Assembly: GCA_963854835.1 (NCBI GenBank)
Contig: OY978528.1
Location: 59,178,261 to 59,242,260 of the forward strand
From: Megamerina dolium
Taxonomy: Eukaryota > Arthropoda > Insecta > Diptera > Megamerinidae
Length of the DNA stretch: 64,000 nucleotides
Reading direction: 5' to 3'
The notes beneath the pieces were generated by a model. That model had not been told where the DNA came from and did no database searches. It worked only from the letters and a program-made list of their open reading frames with translations. Below are positions 34,329 to 46,365 of this stretch, in pieces. The translations under genes and the position numbers were made by a program. Position 1 is the stretch's first letter, and the number at the start of each line of letters is the position of its first letter.

Positions 34329-35159
34329 CAGGGTGATTTTTAAGAAACTTTCTTTTTGGCACCACTGTTTTTGGCAGCTCAGCTGTTTTCGTGTAACACG
34401 TCACTGTCAAACATGTTCAGTTTGGTCTATAATTTAACCATGAATCGACTTACAAACAAACAACGATTATTGAATTTTATTATGAAAATTCATGCTCGGT
34501 TAAGAAAGTGCATCGTGCACTAACTTGTGTTGAATAGATGCGTGAACAATCAAAATTGCCATATTTGGTGTAAGGAGCAGCCAGAAGCATTGCAAGAACT
34601 GTCAATGCATCCCGAAAAATGCACTGTTTGGTGTGGATTATGGGCAGGTGGCATCATTGGACCGTACTTTTTCAAAGGCGACAAAGGCTCGCCATTACTG
34701 TGAATGGCGAGCGCTACCGTGCGCTGATTATAAACTTTTGTTTTCCCAAAATGGAAGAGCTGGACTTGGCTGATATGTGGTTTCAACAAGACGATGTCAC
34801 ATACCACACAGTACGCGAAACAATGGCCCAATTGAGAGACGAGTTCTGATTAATGCCTTTAGAGTCCGATTTAATGCCTTTAGACTATTTTTTTGTGCGG
34901 CTATGTTAAAGCTGATATCTATAGCGACGATAGCCCGCAACGGTTGACGTAATGGAAGCCAATATTGAAGAATTTATTCGTGAGATACCGGCCGATATGT
35001 TGGAGAGAGTATGGGTCCAATACCCAGCGTATGAACCATTTGAGGAGCAGCCGCGGTCAAAATTTACATGAAATCATCTTTACACATTGAATTACATTTC
35101 TCTACATTTTATGTGTTTTTTTTTTAATCAAATCCGAAGGCTTTTAAATTATCACCCTG
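34329..35159 (+). mobile_element. Internally deleted DD41D mariner, 831 bp
   Basis: CAGGGTGATTTTTAAG at the left and ..AATTATCACCCTG at the right, flanked by TA (34327-34328, 35160-35161). The interior preserves MNRLTNKQRL (ATG 34440), a QNCHIWCKEQPEALQEL-like block, ADMWFQQDDVTYHT and a frameshifted C terminus. Same family as 6129-6657, 32349-33126 and 46366-46890. Confidence 0.85.
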
Positions 35160-35161
35160 TA

Positions 35162-36824
35162 TTTCCCAAAATAATGATTAAAACTCCAAAAGGAAGGCAT
35201 CTGTTTTCCGTTTGAAGTTTAGCTGGCATATGAATATCATATATACGTATTTTATTCGAATATTTACTCGTACTTAGAAATGACAGATATTTTCTTAACT
35301 CAATTGCCATCGAAACCATTGCAAAAAAATTCGCAATAAAATTTTACAATATTCGGGGCAGCCATTCCATGCCATTGCATACAAATGGAATTGTTTTAAA
35401 TTATAAACACCTTACTTAATGTTTTATCTAAGAGAACCATATTTGATGCAAAGATTACCATAGTAGTGGGTAATAATTGATAAATGGGAATAAATGGGAT
35501 AAATGGGAATACAACACCCAGTATTTCCTATAGCTATGGAGTTTATTACATATTTTAAACCGCCATAATTCATTGAAAATGTCTAAGCTACGCCTACAAC
35601 TTAATGTGCCATATGTGGTTCAATTTTAAACTGCCATAACTTATTTATCCCTCTATCTAGGACAACAACAGTTAGTAGTTGTTAGCTCAAAATAATCTCT
35701 TTAGATATGAGTAGCCATGCCAAGTAGTTATTATAGCGCGCATACAGAGTTAAACTGCCACAATACGCTCAATGATGTCGCTATTTACCTTTTCAAAGTG
35801 TAAGTGGTAAATAAATATATGGGTCATTCCATATCATATTTACAACTGAAAAATAGATTTACCTGAGATATTTTTTTATATCTGGATGCAAAATAAACCG
35901 ACACGTATTTTTGTACATCGCATATTGTAGTTTTTCAATGAATTCTTATAAAAGAGCGAAACTCACCAGTTAAGTTAAAAATCGTCTAAAAAATGATTTT
36001 TTTTTAATAAATAATTCGCAATTGTTTCAAATTTTTATAAACAAATAAAAATAACAATAAATCGTAAATCTCGGAAATCGCTCATTTTTAGACCAAATGA
36101 ATCTAGAGCTTAACCCAGTGTACACACGTGCAAGTGCAAGTTCGAAAAACTCAATACATTCAAACTTTTCCACTAATACACTCACACATTTGCTACTTGC
36201 AGGCCTTTTCGCAAATTTTCGAAACTTTTCGGAGAGAATACGTATACTCTACTTGCAGCAAGTTACTTGCACGTGTGGACGCAGTGTAAAGAACATCTCA
36301 TATAAAAATTTCAGAGTCGGACGTTCGGTAGTTTTTGTTTAAGAGCTAATTATTTATAGCTGTGTCAGCTGAGTATTAGTACAGTCAAGTTAGCAATGCG
36401 AATTATGTTATCGAGTTCAAGGCTTTTTTCTGAGCTATGAATACGGAATTTATAATTACTACACAAATTGCGGAATATACACTTAGTCCTTTGTGACCTC
36501 CAGTGATGTATTTTGTGTTTGAACATGACAACAAGGGAATTCCATACCCGTTGTTGTCACCCTCTGTGAAAGCCTGCACGAAGTATAGATCAAGTAATAA
36601 AGAATCGGAATATTCAGACGTAGAGGACAGTCATTCGCTCTCCCGTTCTGACTATGAAGTGAGTTAGCAGCAGCAGCAACTTCCCTTTCCTTCTTCTAAT
36701 TTTGAAATTTGCTTTCTGTAATTTTTTCTCATAGAAAACTATTCCAAAGAAAAAGCACTTAATATTTTGTTATTTTTCTCTTTATTTCAATATAGTTATA
36801 TATAATTCCTAACAAGATGAAAGC
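35162..36824. other. Intergenic with old repeat sequence
   Basis: Bases 35400-35830 contain repeated phrases (AACTGCCATAA, ACGCC, CATATGTGG) like those at 20160-20640 and probably belong to the same dispersed repeat. 36140-36290 is a less AT-rich stretch (GCAAGTGCAAGTTCG..) without a convincing ORF. The 3' end is the flank of protease I. Confidence 0.4.
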
Positions 36825-37758
36825 TTAAATCCCAGTTTGTTCTCTAATCCATTCACGGTAGGCACCAACACGTGTGAAGCAAGCGGGAATACCAGCTAGG
36901 CAAGTTTCACCAGATCCAAAGGAAGTCAGACCGATTAGAATGTATTGGTTATTTGGGCCAATTATTGCCAGAGGGCCGCCAGAATCTCCTTTGCACGTAG
37001 TCGAACCAGCAGTGGTGGCAATGCAAATGTTATTGTTGGTAACGAGATCGGGGAAGAAAGGTGCACTCAAGCGATTGTCAATTACTTGAACAGTCGCATA
37101 GTTCAACGTTGGAGAAACACCCGAATCTGGAATAAATTTCGTGTACGTTAATAATGATTGCTTAGGTTATTTTTGTTGCATACTATCAACTTACTATCGC
37201 TTGTTAGACCCCATCCAGAGGCAATTGCAAGAGTATTCACATGAGATGCTGATGCATCATTTTCTAATGCTATTGGCATAACTTCACTGGACAATGGTAC
37301 CGGTGGAATGGAAATCAATGCAATGTCATTTCGTAGAATTTTAGGATCGTATTGTGGATGCGTAATCATAGCTGCACGTGTCACATGAATAATCTGCCTA
37401 GCAGAATTTCTATTGGTACTACCTAAAGTAGCAACAAGAGATAGAGCGCTGAAACATAGTTGAAAATGTATATATTATTATCTTGGTATGTGAAGGTAAA
37501 TACGTATATATATATAGATGTGATTTGTATAATCACAATAACTTACTCCAGAGTACAATGACCAGCAGTTAAAATCCATCTATTACTGATCAAACAACCA
37601 CCACACCAGGTTCCACCTGCTGGAGTATTTATTTGCAAACCCACTTGATATGGAAATTGACCAGGATTAGCTATTGCACCATTGATAATACGACCATCCT
37701 TGGGCACAGCAGCAGAGGCTGTTGCAATGAATAGAGCACACAACACAGCATCGATCAT
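36825..37758 (-). CDS. Protease I: secreted S1A serine protease, close paralogue of H
   Basis: Exons 37547-37758, 37195-37448 and 36825-37126 (255 residues), with the same lengths as H (212, 254 and 302 bases). Signal peptide [16 protein letters not shown], Arg23 before IING. The His block reads TAGHC (Ala56 to Gly) with His67; Asp112 and Ser204 (CKGDSGG) follow. S1 residues Thr189, Gly216 and Ala226, with the same extra Cys as H. Intron 2 is almost base-identical to that of H, so the two arose by a recent tandem duplication or were homogenised by gene conversion. Predicted secreted chymotrypsin-like enzyme. Confidence 0.92.
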
Positions 37759-37823
37759 TATACTCGTATACGTTCTAATATGTATTAAACGATGGAATAC
37801 AATATTTTTTAAAATTTCATACT

Positions 37824-37831
37824 CTTTTATA
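37824..37831 (-). promoter_or_regulatory. TATA box of protease I
   Basis: TATAAAAG on the minus strand, 66 bases before the ATG. Confidence 0.6.
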
Positions 37832-39595
37832 CTCGTCTAGTCGTATTTGTATGTAATGTAGACGATTACGTCGTTTTAAAATGACGCATTACCGAACGTT
37901 TACACTTGATATAATAATATTTAATATCATAATTTTGTATGTTGCCATATATACAATTGCAAAAGCAAGATTTTATATAAAACAAGTATTTAAGCAGCGA
38001 ATTACACTATGGATTATACTAACAAAAATAGCTGATATCATTTAAATGATATGGATATATACAGAGTTAATGTTTTTTGTTTTTTATTTTATTTTTTTAT
38101 TTACGTATTTACGAGGTGTGATTGATAAGAACCCGTAGGTGCAAGAAAAATATTTTTTGGGATAAAGTTACCTATCCTTCAAGATATGGTAATCCACTTT
38201 TAGCTTAATAAATTTGGAGGTAAAATATTTCGCCTTTTTACATAATCATTATAATACGATTTGAGGACCTTAAGGTTTAGGGAGTTTGGTTCTCCTAAAT
38301 TGGAAATGAAAAAGTATTGAGATTCCCATTTGATAAAGGAACATAGGGCAAATATCACTTATACCACTGCCACCGTGATTTGATAGAATCTACAACCCAC
38401 AAACAAGCTGTTCTCATTATATTGTTCTCAAAGACATTAGAGGCATGTAACTGAACTGTCATATTTGCTAAGAAAAGAGAATACCCGGAAGCCTAACCTT
38501 AGAAGATGCTCATTAACGCATCTTCTAACGCTTCAACGCTAAAGTTCGGATGTAATAAATTTAGTTTTTACGAAAAAAAAATCCCATACGAATGATTTGA
38601 AATTCACCCAGAAACTAAAAAGTATTGGACATAGTAAATTATAGCGCCAAGCCTCCTAAAGACAATGAATTTCAAATTTTTTCTATAACCAACTTTTCTG
38701 CTGCTTTCTACGGGATACATGTCTAGGAAATAAAATAAAGACGACTTCAAAACCAATGTACTGTACTCCACTCACGAAAAAAAATGGTATTTTTATAAAT
38801 AATTTGTTAGAATTATCATCAGCCATGCTGATGATTTTTTCCTCACCGGTCTGCATTAGTCTTACCAATAGACAAATTTAGCTCTCTTTGGGTAGAACTG
38901 ATCCCGAGGACTTATCTTGAAATAAAGCCAAGAGGTCATGCTATGTTGTGGGGTATCTTGCTGAAACTTCATTTTGACAAGATCCATATGTTAAGCAATA
39001 ATAATAAACAACGACCGTTGCTTCTTCTACTTTCTCAAAAAAAGACGGGTTCGTCACACCATCACACCAGATAGTCAGTGTTCTAGGATTCATTGACCTC
39101 TCTTAAAACGCTTTTCTGCTGATACACCAATACTGCTTTACTCGTTTATTCTTCGATAAAGAAATGACACTCAATATTGGTAAAAAAAAACCCATCTCTT
39201 ACTCATTCTATAATTTTCAAATTATAATTCAGTAAAAGTTTATGAAGATAGAAGTGCAAGTCCATAGGTCCATAGGAAAAGTTCCATAGGAAAAGTCCAA
39301 AATTTTACCTTGCCATTGAACTAAATTTGATGCTTCTTGGTAGATTATCAAATCAAGATTATCTTTCTAGGGTTCACGCCACCAATAGGCATTTGCAACG
39401 TCAAAAAGAGATTTGAGTCTAACATTTGACCAAGTAAATTAAGTTTCATTCACTTGGATTTATTGATGATTTCATTTTATTGATGAAGGTTCTTAAAAGA
39501 AAACTTTTTCTGTCAGAAGGTGCGACATTCACATATTTATTTCTTAGTGGTAATTTTGATATACAAGAATATAAATATCTGAAATAAAAAATTTA
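37832..39595. other. Intergenic with a possible mariner end
   Basis: At about 38107 the text ACGAGGTGTGATTGATAAGAAC resembles a mariner terminal repeat, but no matching right end or transposase is recognised. No gene to 39595. Confidence 0.4.
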
Positions 39596-39605
39596 AAAAA
39601 AATAA

Positions 39606-39955
39606 ATATGTGGCACTTAAAGCCCCAAAGGGCTCATTGGCCGTGCTTCTCTTCCATTACTATTGTATGTCTTAAATTTGGGCAGTATTAGAAGGGACCT
39701 ACTTACTTTAGCCCGTTCCGAACTGCAGACCACTTGTGACATCACTTTTTCTGAGCTTTTTCACAGAGTTCTTTTAGAAGCTTTGTCATGGCAAGTTGTT
39801 ACTGTCGGAAGAATTTCCAATTGCTTGCCGACAGGTGGGTACCATTCGAAAGAAAAATCTTATCGATATTAAAATTTGTTATGCATCAGCCGGAGATTGA
39901 ACCACGACCTACAGATCAGAAGGCGAACACACTAACCACTGAGCTACGGCACCAC
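39606..39955 (-). mobile_element. tRNA-derived SINE, near full-length
   Basis: The minus-strand 5' end has the A-box TAGCTCAGTGG (complement of 39936-39946) and a B-box-like GGTTCAATCTC (complement of about 39893-39903). The body and 3' end (GTGCCACATATTT) match the copy at 63.1 kb. About 350 bp with an AT-rich tail. The best intact copy for defining the family here. Confidence 0.85.
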
Positions 39956-40018
39956 ATAATAAAATATTCCACATAATAAAAAATTCTAATATAATTAATA
40001 CGAGTGTAGCCTTTTTTT

Positions 40019-40890
40019 TTAAGTATGAAAATGCATCTGATTATCATCGAAAATAGCTTTTTGTTTTTTAAAGTATTCTCCATGAAGGTTTAGACACTTT
40101 TGCATGCGCTCAAACCAATTGTCGAACCACTTTTGCCACTCTGACTGAGACACCTCCAAAATATGGTTTTTGTTGGGTTTGGCTCGTCTTGGAAGACACA
40201 CACGGCCGATTGCTATTTTGTTTCGGGCTCATACGCATATATCCTTGATTCGTTAACTGTTACGATCTCATGAACATTTTTCGAAGCAACGCGATCGATA
40301 TTTTTCATAATTTCTTTGCACCAATCGACACGAGCCTTTTTTTTATTTGAGCGATTGTTAAATTATACGGGATCCAACGAGAACATATATTTCTGACAGC
40401 TAAGTATTCATGCATTATCAAGTCAGTGGTACTAATGCCCAAGGATGCCGCTATCTGACGGTATGTCACATGACGATCTTTTATTATCAATTCACGCACA
40501 GCATCAATGGTTTCTGGCACAATGACCTATTTTGGACGACTTTTACGAAATTTGTCCTAAAGCAAAGGGCGACCACACTTGAATTCATTAAACCAGTTAT
40601 AAATTGTCTTGAGGGTTGGTGCTTCATCTCAAAAGCCGCATGAAAACGATCGAAGCACTGTTGTTGAGATAATTCACTTCGAAAATCAGAAAAAAATCAT
40701 AGCTCGAAAATGTTCACGAGTTGAATCCATTTTTTGACCGAAATGAATTTTTCGAGTTACTGTAAACAATGCAAATAGCGCTTGTACATCAAAACGTTCT
40801 GGGTACGTTTATGCTGAAAAATGTCCAACTCTCCAATGAAAGTGTCAGATTTGACGAAAACGTTCTAGGTCATACTTCTAAAAATACTAT
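40019..40890 (-). mobile_element. Degenerate mariner (SETMAR-like N terminus)
   Basis: Minus-strand pieces: PETIDAVRELIIKDRHVTYRQIAASLGIS with helix-turn-helix character (40440-40520), QKWFDNWFERMQKCLNLHGEYF (40070-40150, the transposase C terminus) and a C-terminal-type tail. The catalytic centre is lost by deletion. Not functional. Confidence 0.7.
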
Positions 40891-41757
40891 AAAAAAGGCA
40901 AATCAATACCTTCCATATTAACTTGTTATCATCATTCTGAAGTGATTTCAATTGAGTTCACACGACATTTTGTCGTATCAGTATCCACTGTTCTCTCTAA
41001 AATTTCATTTGTCAGGTCTTTGATGCTCAATTATAATTCAATTTTCAATTAATAGCTCAATTTTTTTTTTTTTTTGATAATTTAAGAATTGTATTATAGA
41101 TGAGTTATCACATTTTACACACGAACAGGTCTTCTTTACACTGAGAATATAATTGTGCTATCCAAAATATAAACAGGAAATTCTATGCTAAATAAAAAGT
41201 TTTATTTTATATAATTTTTCATACACAACATAATATAATCCGATAATCATTGACCAAAACGTCCTGAAGAATAAATTATTTTCAAGCGATCTTGGTTTGG
41301 AAATTGGGCTGGAGCGACTACTAACTACACCAACTGAATTTATGACAATATCGTCCTATGGCACATTATGCACAATACGCAAGTAGTCATCATATATAGC
41401 ACCTTGCAATACTTGATGAAAATGATTGAATCTTTACAAAATTACGAGCAAGGCTTTGTGCGTTAAATTGTAAATTCAAAATAATATGATATCCCCGATT
41501 AATATTTGTGCATATGTTTTATTTTAGTCATATATTGTCTGTAATTTCTAAACAAATAAATTACGTCAATGCATAGCAAGAGTATATTTAGTATGTACAT
41601 TAGAGTGATCCTTACCTATTGTATTCTTTCAAATACATTGGAGTATTATTTTAATAATTTATGAAATACTTATTAACAAGTGTTCATACACCACCACAAG
41701 TATTACCTCAGTCTTAAAATTTGCAAATCCAAGAGATTTTTCTTATTATATATTATA
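40891..41757. other. AT-rich intergenic sequence
   Basis: No gene or recognisable repeat. Ends at the candidate target duplication of the LINE. Confidence 0.4.
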
Positions 41758-41867
41758 TTATTCGCGAAAGTCACCAATAAGAGTGGACGTCTTTCTTTTG
41801 ATTTTTAGAAAAAAAAAAAAAAAACAAATAAAATAATAATATAATTTGCAAACATTTTGTTTATAAT

Positions 41868-43481
41868 ATGAGTGTTCAGCGCTCTCCTCTCCGGCAACGG
41901 CAATCGCCTGTTAATGTGTGTGTAAACAATAATTTGCAATCACCCGCGCAAACCCCCCCGATAAGTGCATTATCAAATAAAACAGTTGATACACACTGCA
42001 CAAGTGAAAGTAACAGTGCAAATCTTTTGCCTGCACATATTAAAAATTCATCAAATTTTGCAACAACAATAAATACAGACAAAAAAAATAATTTGTTCTA
42101 TCGTGATATACTATCTCCCTCTATACCGTGGAGTGTACAATGTGCTTCTCCTGCTGTAACACCAACAGCTGCAACATCAAAGCAATCAAATAACGGCACT
42201 TCTACTGAAGTGCATGACCCAGTAGTTAAAGCAACTAGTGCGATGACTAATAAAGAACCAGTTGCTGTTCAAACTGGTATTGATCGCTACATTACTGTAG
42301 TAAAGCGAAAGAGAAGTCCGCAAAATTCAAAACAAATGAATTCAACAAAAATTCAAAAACAGAACACTGTCCCTATTAGTTCGGAAAATAGATACGCTCT
42401 GCTTTCAGGTGATGAAAGTGACGAAAATATTATCTCCAAGAAAAATTTCAAACCCCCACCCATTTTCTTGAGAGAACGCAACTCAGATAAGTTGATTTCT
42501 AGAATTACAAGTCTTATAGGACCAAAGAATTTCCATGTTGTTCCTATTCGCAAAGGCCAAATTGAGGAAACAAAAGTGCAAATCTACAGCGAAACTCATT
42601 ATCGCAAAGTAATAGCGGAATTTGATGCTGTAAAAAAGAATTACTACACATATCAGCTAAAAAGTAGTAAGGGCTTAATCGTTGTACTCAAAGGCGTCGA
42701 ACCCAACGTTGATATTAACGAAATCAAACTTGCCCTCCAGGAAGAAGGGTTTCAAGCCAAAACAGTATTCAACATCCTCAACAAGAGCAATATACCTCAA
42801 CCGTTATATCGTATTGAGCTTCAGCCTGAAACAAAACCCCTAAAAAAAGGTGAAGTACACCCCATATATAAAATTCGATATTTATTGCATCGCAAAATCA
42901 CAATCGAAGAACCCCATAAGAGAACTGGACCTCCTCAGTGCAGCAACTGCCAAGAATATGGACATACTAAGACATATTGTACCCTGCCAGCTGTTTGTGT
43001 GATTTGTGGAGATCTCCATAAATCAAACATATGCCCAAAATCTAAAGGCGATGCTAGCATGAAAAAATGCAGCAATTGTGGAGGTAATCACACCGCAAAT
43101 TATAGAGGTTGCCCAGTATATACAACCCTAAGGCTAAATTTCTCCGCTAGCAATCAACCTCTAAAACCAGTTGAGCAAACTCAGATAGCCAACTCAAGTA
43201 AGAGACAAAATATTGATGCAACACAATTCTTCTCTGCAATCCCAAACAAGAATCAAACCAATTCATACGCTAGCGTGTTAAAACAAAACCCACACCAACA
43301 AAGCAATGTAAATAATGAGCAGAAACACTCACTGCCCACCCAACAGCCAAGTACCCTTGAACATTTGCTTCAAACATTGATTCAGAATATGAACCAATTC
43401 ATGAACTCAATGCAAACAATGATGCAAGAAATGATGAAAAATCAATCGATGTTACTCCAAACATTGCTATCCAGACCATGA
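41868..43481 (+). CDS. LINE ORF1: Gag-like RNA-binding protein
   Basis: 537 residues from ATG 41868. The N-terminal 150 residues are Ser/Thr/Pro/Asn-rich and look disordered, with a basic VKRKRSPQNSK-like patch near residue 145. A central domain (about 200-350) begins PPPIFLRERNSDKLISRI, like the PRE_C2HC region of Jockey Gag. Three zinc knuckles follow: CSNCQEYGHTKTYC, CVICGDLHKSNIC and CSNCGGNHTANYRGC (about 357-415). The C terminus is Gln- and Met-rich (a QNMNQFMNSMQTMMQEMM-like coil), probably for multimerisation. It binds element RNA in the ribonucleoprotein. Its stop codon overlaps the ORF2 start (ATGA), suggesting reinitiation. Confidence 0.93.
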   Translation: MSVQRSPLRQRQSPVNVCVNNNLQSPAQTPPISALSNKTVDTHCTSESNSANLLPAHIKNSSNFATTINTDKKNNLFYRDILSPSIPWSVQCASPAVTPTAATSKQSNNGTSTEVHDPVVKATSAMTNKEPVAVQTGIDRYITVVKRKRSPQNSKQMNSTKIQKQNTVPISSENRYALLSGDESDENIISKKNFKPPPIFLRERNSDKLISRITSLIGPKNFHVVPIRKGQIEETKVQIYSETHYRKVIAEFDAVKKNYYTYQLKSSKGLIVVLKGVEPNVDINEIKLALQEEGFQAKTVFNILNKSNIPQPLYRIELQPETKPLKKGEVHPIYKIRYLLHRKITIEEPHKRTGPPQCSNCQEYGHTKTYCTLPAVCVICGDLHKSNICPKSKGDASMKKCSNCGGNHTANYRGCPVYTTLRLNFSASNQPLKPVEQTQIANSSKRQNIDATQFFSAIPNKNQTNSYASVLKQNPHQQSNVNNEQKHSLPTQQPSTLEHLLQTLIQNMNQFMNSMQTMMQEMMKNQSMLLQTLLSRP

Positions 43482-45994
43482 GTTGTCTCAAGATATGCCA
43501 CTGGAACGCCAACGACTTAAGCCAGCACCGTTTGGAGCTAATTCAATTCCTTGAATCCAGCCAAATCGACATAATGATGATATCTGAGACCCATTTCACT
43601 GACAAAAATTGCTACCAAATACCATATTACAAACTGTATATGGCACGCGGAGGAACTGCCATATTGATAAAAAGCAGAATAAAACATCATGTTCTTGAAG
43701 ATTTTAGTAGCGTCTACTTGCAAGCAACATCTATATGTCTGGAAGAATACATCTCTAAGCTAGTAATATCTGCGATATACTGTCCCCCAAGATACAGTAT
43801 TACCGAACAGCAATATAAAGAATTTTTCTCAACTCTTGGTAACAAATTCTTGGTTGCTGGCGATTTCAACGCCAAACACACTCACTGGGGCTCCCGATTA
43901 ATAACTCCAAAAGGCAAAAGACTATGTTCAATCATCACTAACCACTGCTACGATGTTATTTCAAATGGTCAACCGACATATTGGCCGACGGACAAGAGGA
44001 AAATACCCGATCTCATAGACTTTGGAGTCGCCAAAGGTTTGCAGATGGAAAATATCTCCACAGAGTGTAATTATGATCTATCATCTGACCACTCACCCAC
44101 GGTAATATCTATAAAATCACCAAGCCCCCAAAGCAATTGCGTTAGAAAGAAAATAGACTGGTTAAAATTCAAGAAATATATAAATTCCCATCTTCCTCTG
44201 AGTACTGTATTAAGAAATGGACACGATATTGAATTGCTAGTAAGACAGAAAAGAAGACTCCGAAGACAATGGCAAGAATTCAGATCACCGAATCTGAAAA
44301 CACAGCTACAGCACTGCACTCGAAAGTTAAAGCAAGCTTTAAAAAATAAAAACAACAAAGAGTTAGAAGAGCACATAGCGAAATTAACACCTGGTGAAGC
44401 GTCAGACTACTCTTTGTGGAAATCAGCAAAAAAATCAAATCGGCCAATTCTCACTGATTCCCCCATCCGTTTGAGTGACGGTAATTGGGCTAGAAGCAAC
44501 TGTGAGAAGGGTTTGGCTTTTGCAAACCACCTAAAAAGTGTGTTTACACCCAATCCACCCTCTTCACAGTCCTCATTACCAATATTAACTTCTCAACCTT
44601 GCTCAATAACGCTCAAAATTAAAAAAAAGGACATATTCAAAGCAATTTATAAAGATTTAAACCCAAAAAAATCACCTGGTCCAGATAAAATTACCGGTAA
44701 AATGATAAAAGAGCTACCTCCGGCTTCAGTAATTCATCTGATGCACATTTTCAATGCTATCCTTCGTATTAAACACTATCCCAAATGCTGGAAAACTTCA
44801 AAAATTATTATGATAGCAAAACCAGGAAAAGACCCTACAAAAGTTGCATCGTACAGACCTATCAGCCTCCTGCCTCTACTTTCTAAAGTATTCGAAAAGC
44901 TACTTGTCATGAATATAACTCCATTTATTAATCTCAACCAACTGATTCCTCAACATCAGTTTGGATTTAGAAAACAGCACGGCACAATAGAACAAGTCCA
45001 CCGCATTGTAACTTTGATAAGGAACACTTTTGAAGAAAAAAAGTATTGCTCAGCTGTCTTTCTTGATATCACTCAAGCTTTCGATAAAGTATGGCACGAT
45101 GGCCTTATTTACAAACTCAAACTATTACTGCCTGCAAATGTCTCCTCATTGCTTAGTAGCTACCTCACGAAAAGACAATTTCTCGTACATCACAAGGATT
45201 ACACAACAAATCCATTGGATATTCACGCTGGCGTTCCTCAAGGAAGCGTTTTGGGTCCCTTACTGTATCTCTTATACACTTCAGATATGCCCAACAATAA
45301 CTATACATTCATATCGACCTTTGCTGATGATACGGCAATATTGTGCTCTCGCTCTAACCCCATAGAAGCTACTAAACTCCTGCAGACTCATGTCGATTCT
45401 CTTGAAATCTGGCTAGCAAAATGGCGTATAAAAGTCAATGAATCAAAGAGCGTACATGTAACCTTCACGCTAAGGCTAGATACATGTCCCCCACTTAAAA
45501 TTAATGGCCAATCAGTTCCACAATGTTCCTCAACAAAGTACTTGGGTATTCACCTCGACAGAAGGCTGACATGGAAAAATCACATAGAGGCAAAGAAAAC
45601 TCAGATCAAGCTTAAAATGAATCAGTTATGGTGGCTGTTACACAAAAGATCAAAGTTTAATCTTGAATACAAAGTGCTATTATATAAAGCAATCCTGAAA
45701 CCAATCTGGACTTATGGTATTCAGTTTTGGGGCACCGCATCTCCCTCTAATATCGAAAAATTGCAGCGAATACAATCCAAGTGTCTGCGAATTATTGTAA
45801 ACGCGCCTTGGTATATGAGGAACGTTAACATCCATCGAGATTTAAATGTATCCACAATTTCTGAGGAAGTTGCAATGTCCTGCAGAAGCTACATTCAAAA
45901 ATTACACAATCATCCGAATCCCCTTGCTAGGCAATTGTTGCTGAGCAAGGGGCATCATCGATTAAAAAGAAAAGACACACTGAATATGCTGTAA
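43478..45994 (+). CDS. LINE ORF2: endonuclease-reverse transcriptase
   Basis: 838 residues. The N-terminal apurinic-like endonuclease (1-220) has CHWNANDLSQ, ISETHF, VAGDFNAKHTHWGSR and SSDHSPTVISI, covering the Asn, Glu, Asp/Asn and Asp-His catalytic positions. The reverse transcriptase (about 370-680) has NPKKSPGPDKITGKM, YRPISLLPLLSKVFE, QFGFRKQHGT, AVFLDITQAFDKVWHDGL, GVPQGSVLGPLLYLLY and the catalytic FADD near residue 615. The C terminus has Jockey-type LKPIWTYGIQFWGTAS. It nicks target DNA and copies the element RNA there. No stop or frameshift seen. FADD replaces the commoner YADD, as in other Jockey elements. Confidence 0.95.
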   Translation: MSCLKICHWNANDLSQHRLELIQFLESSQIDIMMISETHFTDKNCYQIPYYKLYMARGGTAILIKSRIKHHVLEDFSSVYLQATSICLEEYISKLVISAIYCPPRYSITEQQYKEFFSTLGNKFLVAGDFNAKHTHWGSRLITPKGKRLCSIITNHCYDVISNGQPTYWPTDKRKIPDLIDFGVAKGLQMENISTECNYDLSSDHSPTVISIKSPSPQSNCVRKKIDWLKFKKYINSHLPLSTVLRNGHDIELLVRQKRRLRRQWQEFRSPNLKTQLQHCTRKLKQALKNKNNKELEEHIAKLTPGEASDYSLWKSAKKSNRPILTDSPIRLSDGNWARSNCEKGLAFANHLKSVFTPNPPSSQSSLPILTSQPCSITLKIKKKDIFKAIYKDLNPKKSPGPDKITGKMIKELPPASVIHLMHIFNAILRIKHYPKCWKTSKIIMIAKPGKDPTKVASYRPISLLPLLSKVFEKLLVMNITPFINLNQLIPQHQFGFRKQHGTIEQVHRIVTLIRNTFEEKKYCSAVFLDITQAFDKVWHDGLIYKLKLLLPANVSSLLSSYLTKRQFLVHHKDYTTNPLDIHAGVPQGSVLGPLLYLLYTSDMPNNNYTFISTFADDTAILCSRSNPIEATKLLQTHVDSLEIWLAKWRIKVNESKSVHVTFTLRLDTCPPLKINGQSVPQCSSTKYLGIHLDRRLTWKNHIEAKKTQIKLKMNQLWWLLHKRSKFNLEYKVLLYKAILKPIWTYGIQFWGTASPSNIEKLQRIQSKCLRIIVNAPWYMRNVNIHRDLNVSTISEEVAMSCRSYIQKLHNHPNPLARQLLLSKGHHRLKRKDTLNML

Positions 45995-46145
45995 AATTGC
46001 TACATCTCGCGACTCACCAAATTGTGATGGAACGTAGGGGATATCACATAGTTTTATTTAGTTTGTAAGATTTGAATACTTATTGTTAGTTTCTTGTATT
46101 TAAGAAAGATTCAATAAAAAAAAATAAGCTAAAAAAAAAAAAAAA

Positions 46146-46365
46146 TATATTATACGATCCGGCACATTGATTCTGCATTTGAAAGTTTCCGTCTTCAGCA
46201 ATTCCCATATTTTTTTTTGAACACTGTGTTTGAGTTTTATTATGTTGGACTGTGTTATTGAATATATGCAATGGGAAAATGAATAAAGAGAAAAAAAAAA
46301 GCATATTATAATATAAAACTCTCGCATTTGATATAATATTTATAATACGTCGATATTTATTTCTA
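46146..46365. other. Short spacer between LINE and mariner
   Basis: AT-rich. No gene. Confidence 0.4.

Larger units (their letters stand above)
41758..46145 (+). mobile_element. Full-length Jockey-type LINE with both ORFs open
   Basis: About 4.4 kb: a short 5' UTR, ORF1, ORF2 (overlapping by four bases), a short 3' UTR, AATAAA near 46112 and an A-rich tail to 46145. The sequence TATATTATA occurs right before (41749-41757) and right after (46146-46154) and is a candidate target duplication, although it is low-complexity. Endonuclease and reverse transcriptase with no RNase H, and a gag-like ORF1 with three CCHC knuckles, are typical of the Jockey clade. Undamaged frames suggest a young, possibly active copy. 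Confidence 0.88.

Noticed and set aside
46086..46327. Phe-rich minus-strand ORFs after the LINE
   Set aside because: Produced by the A tail and A-rich text read backwards.
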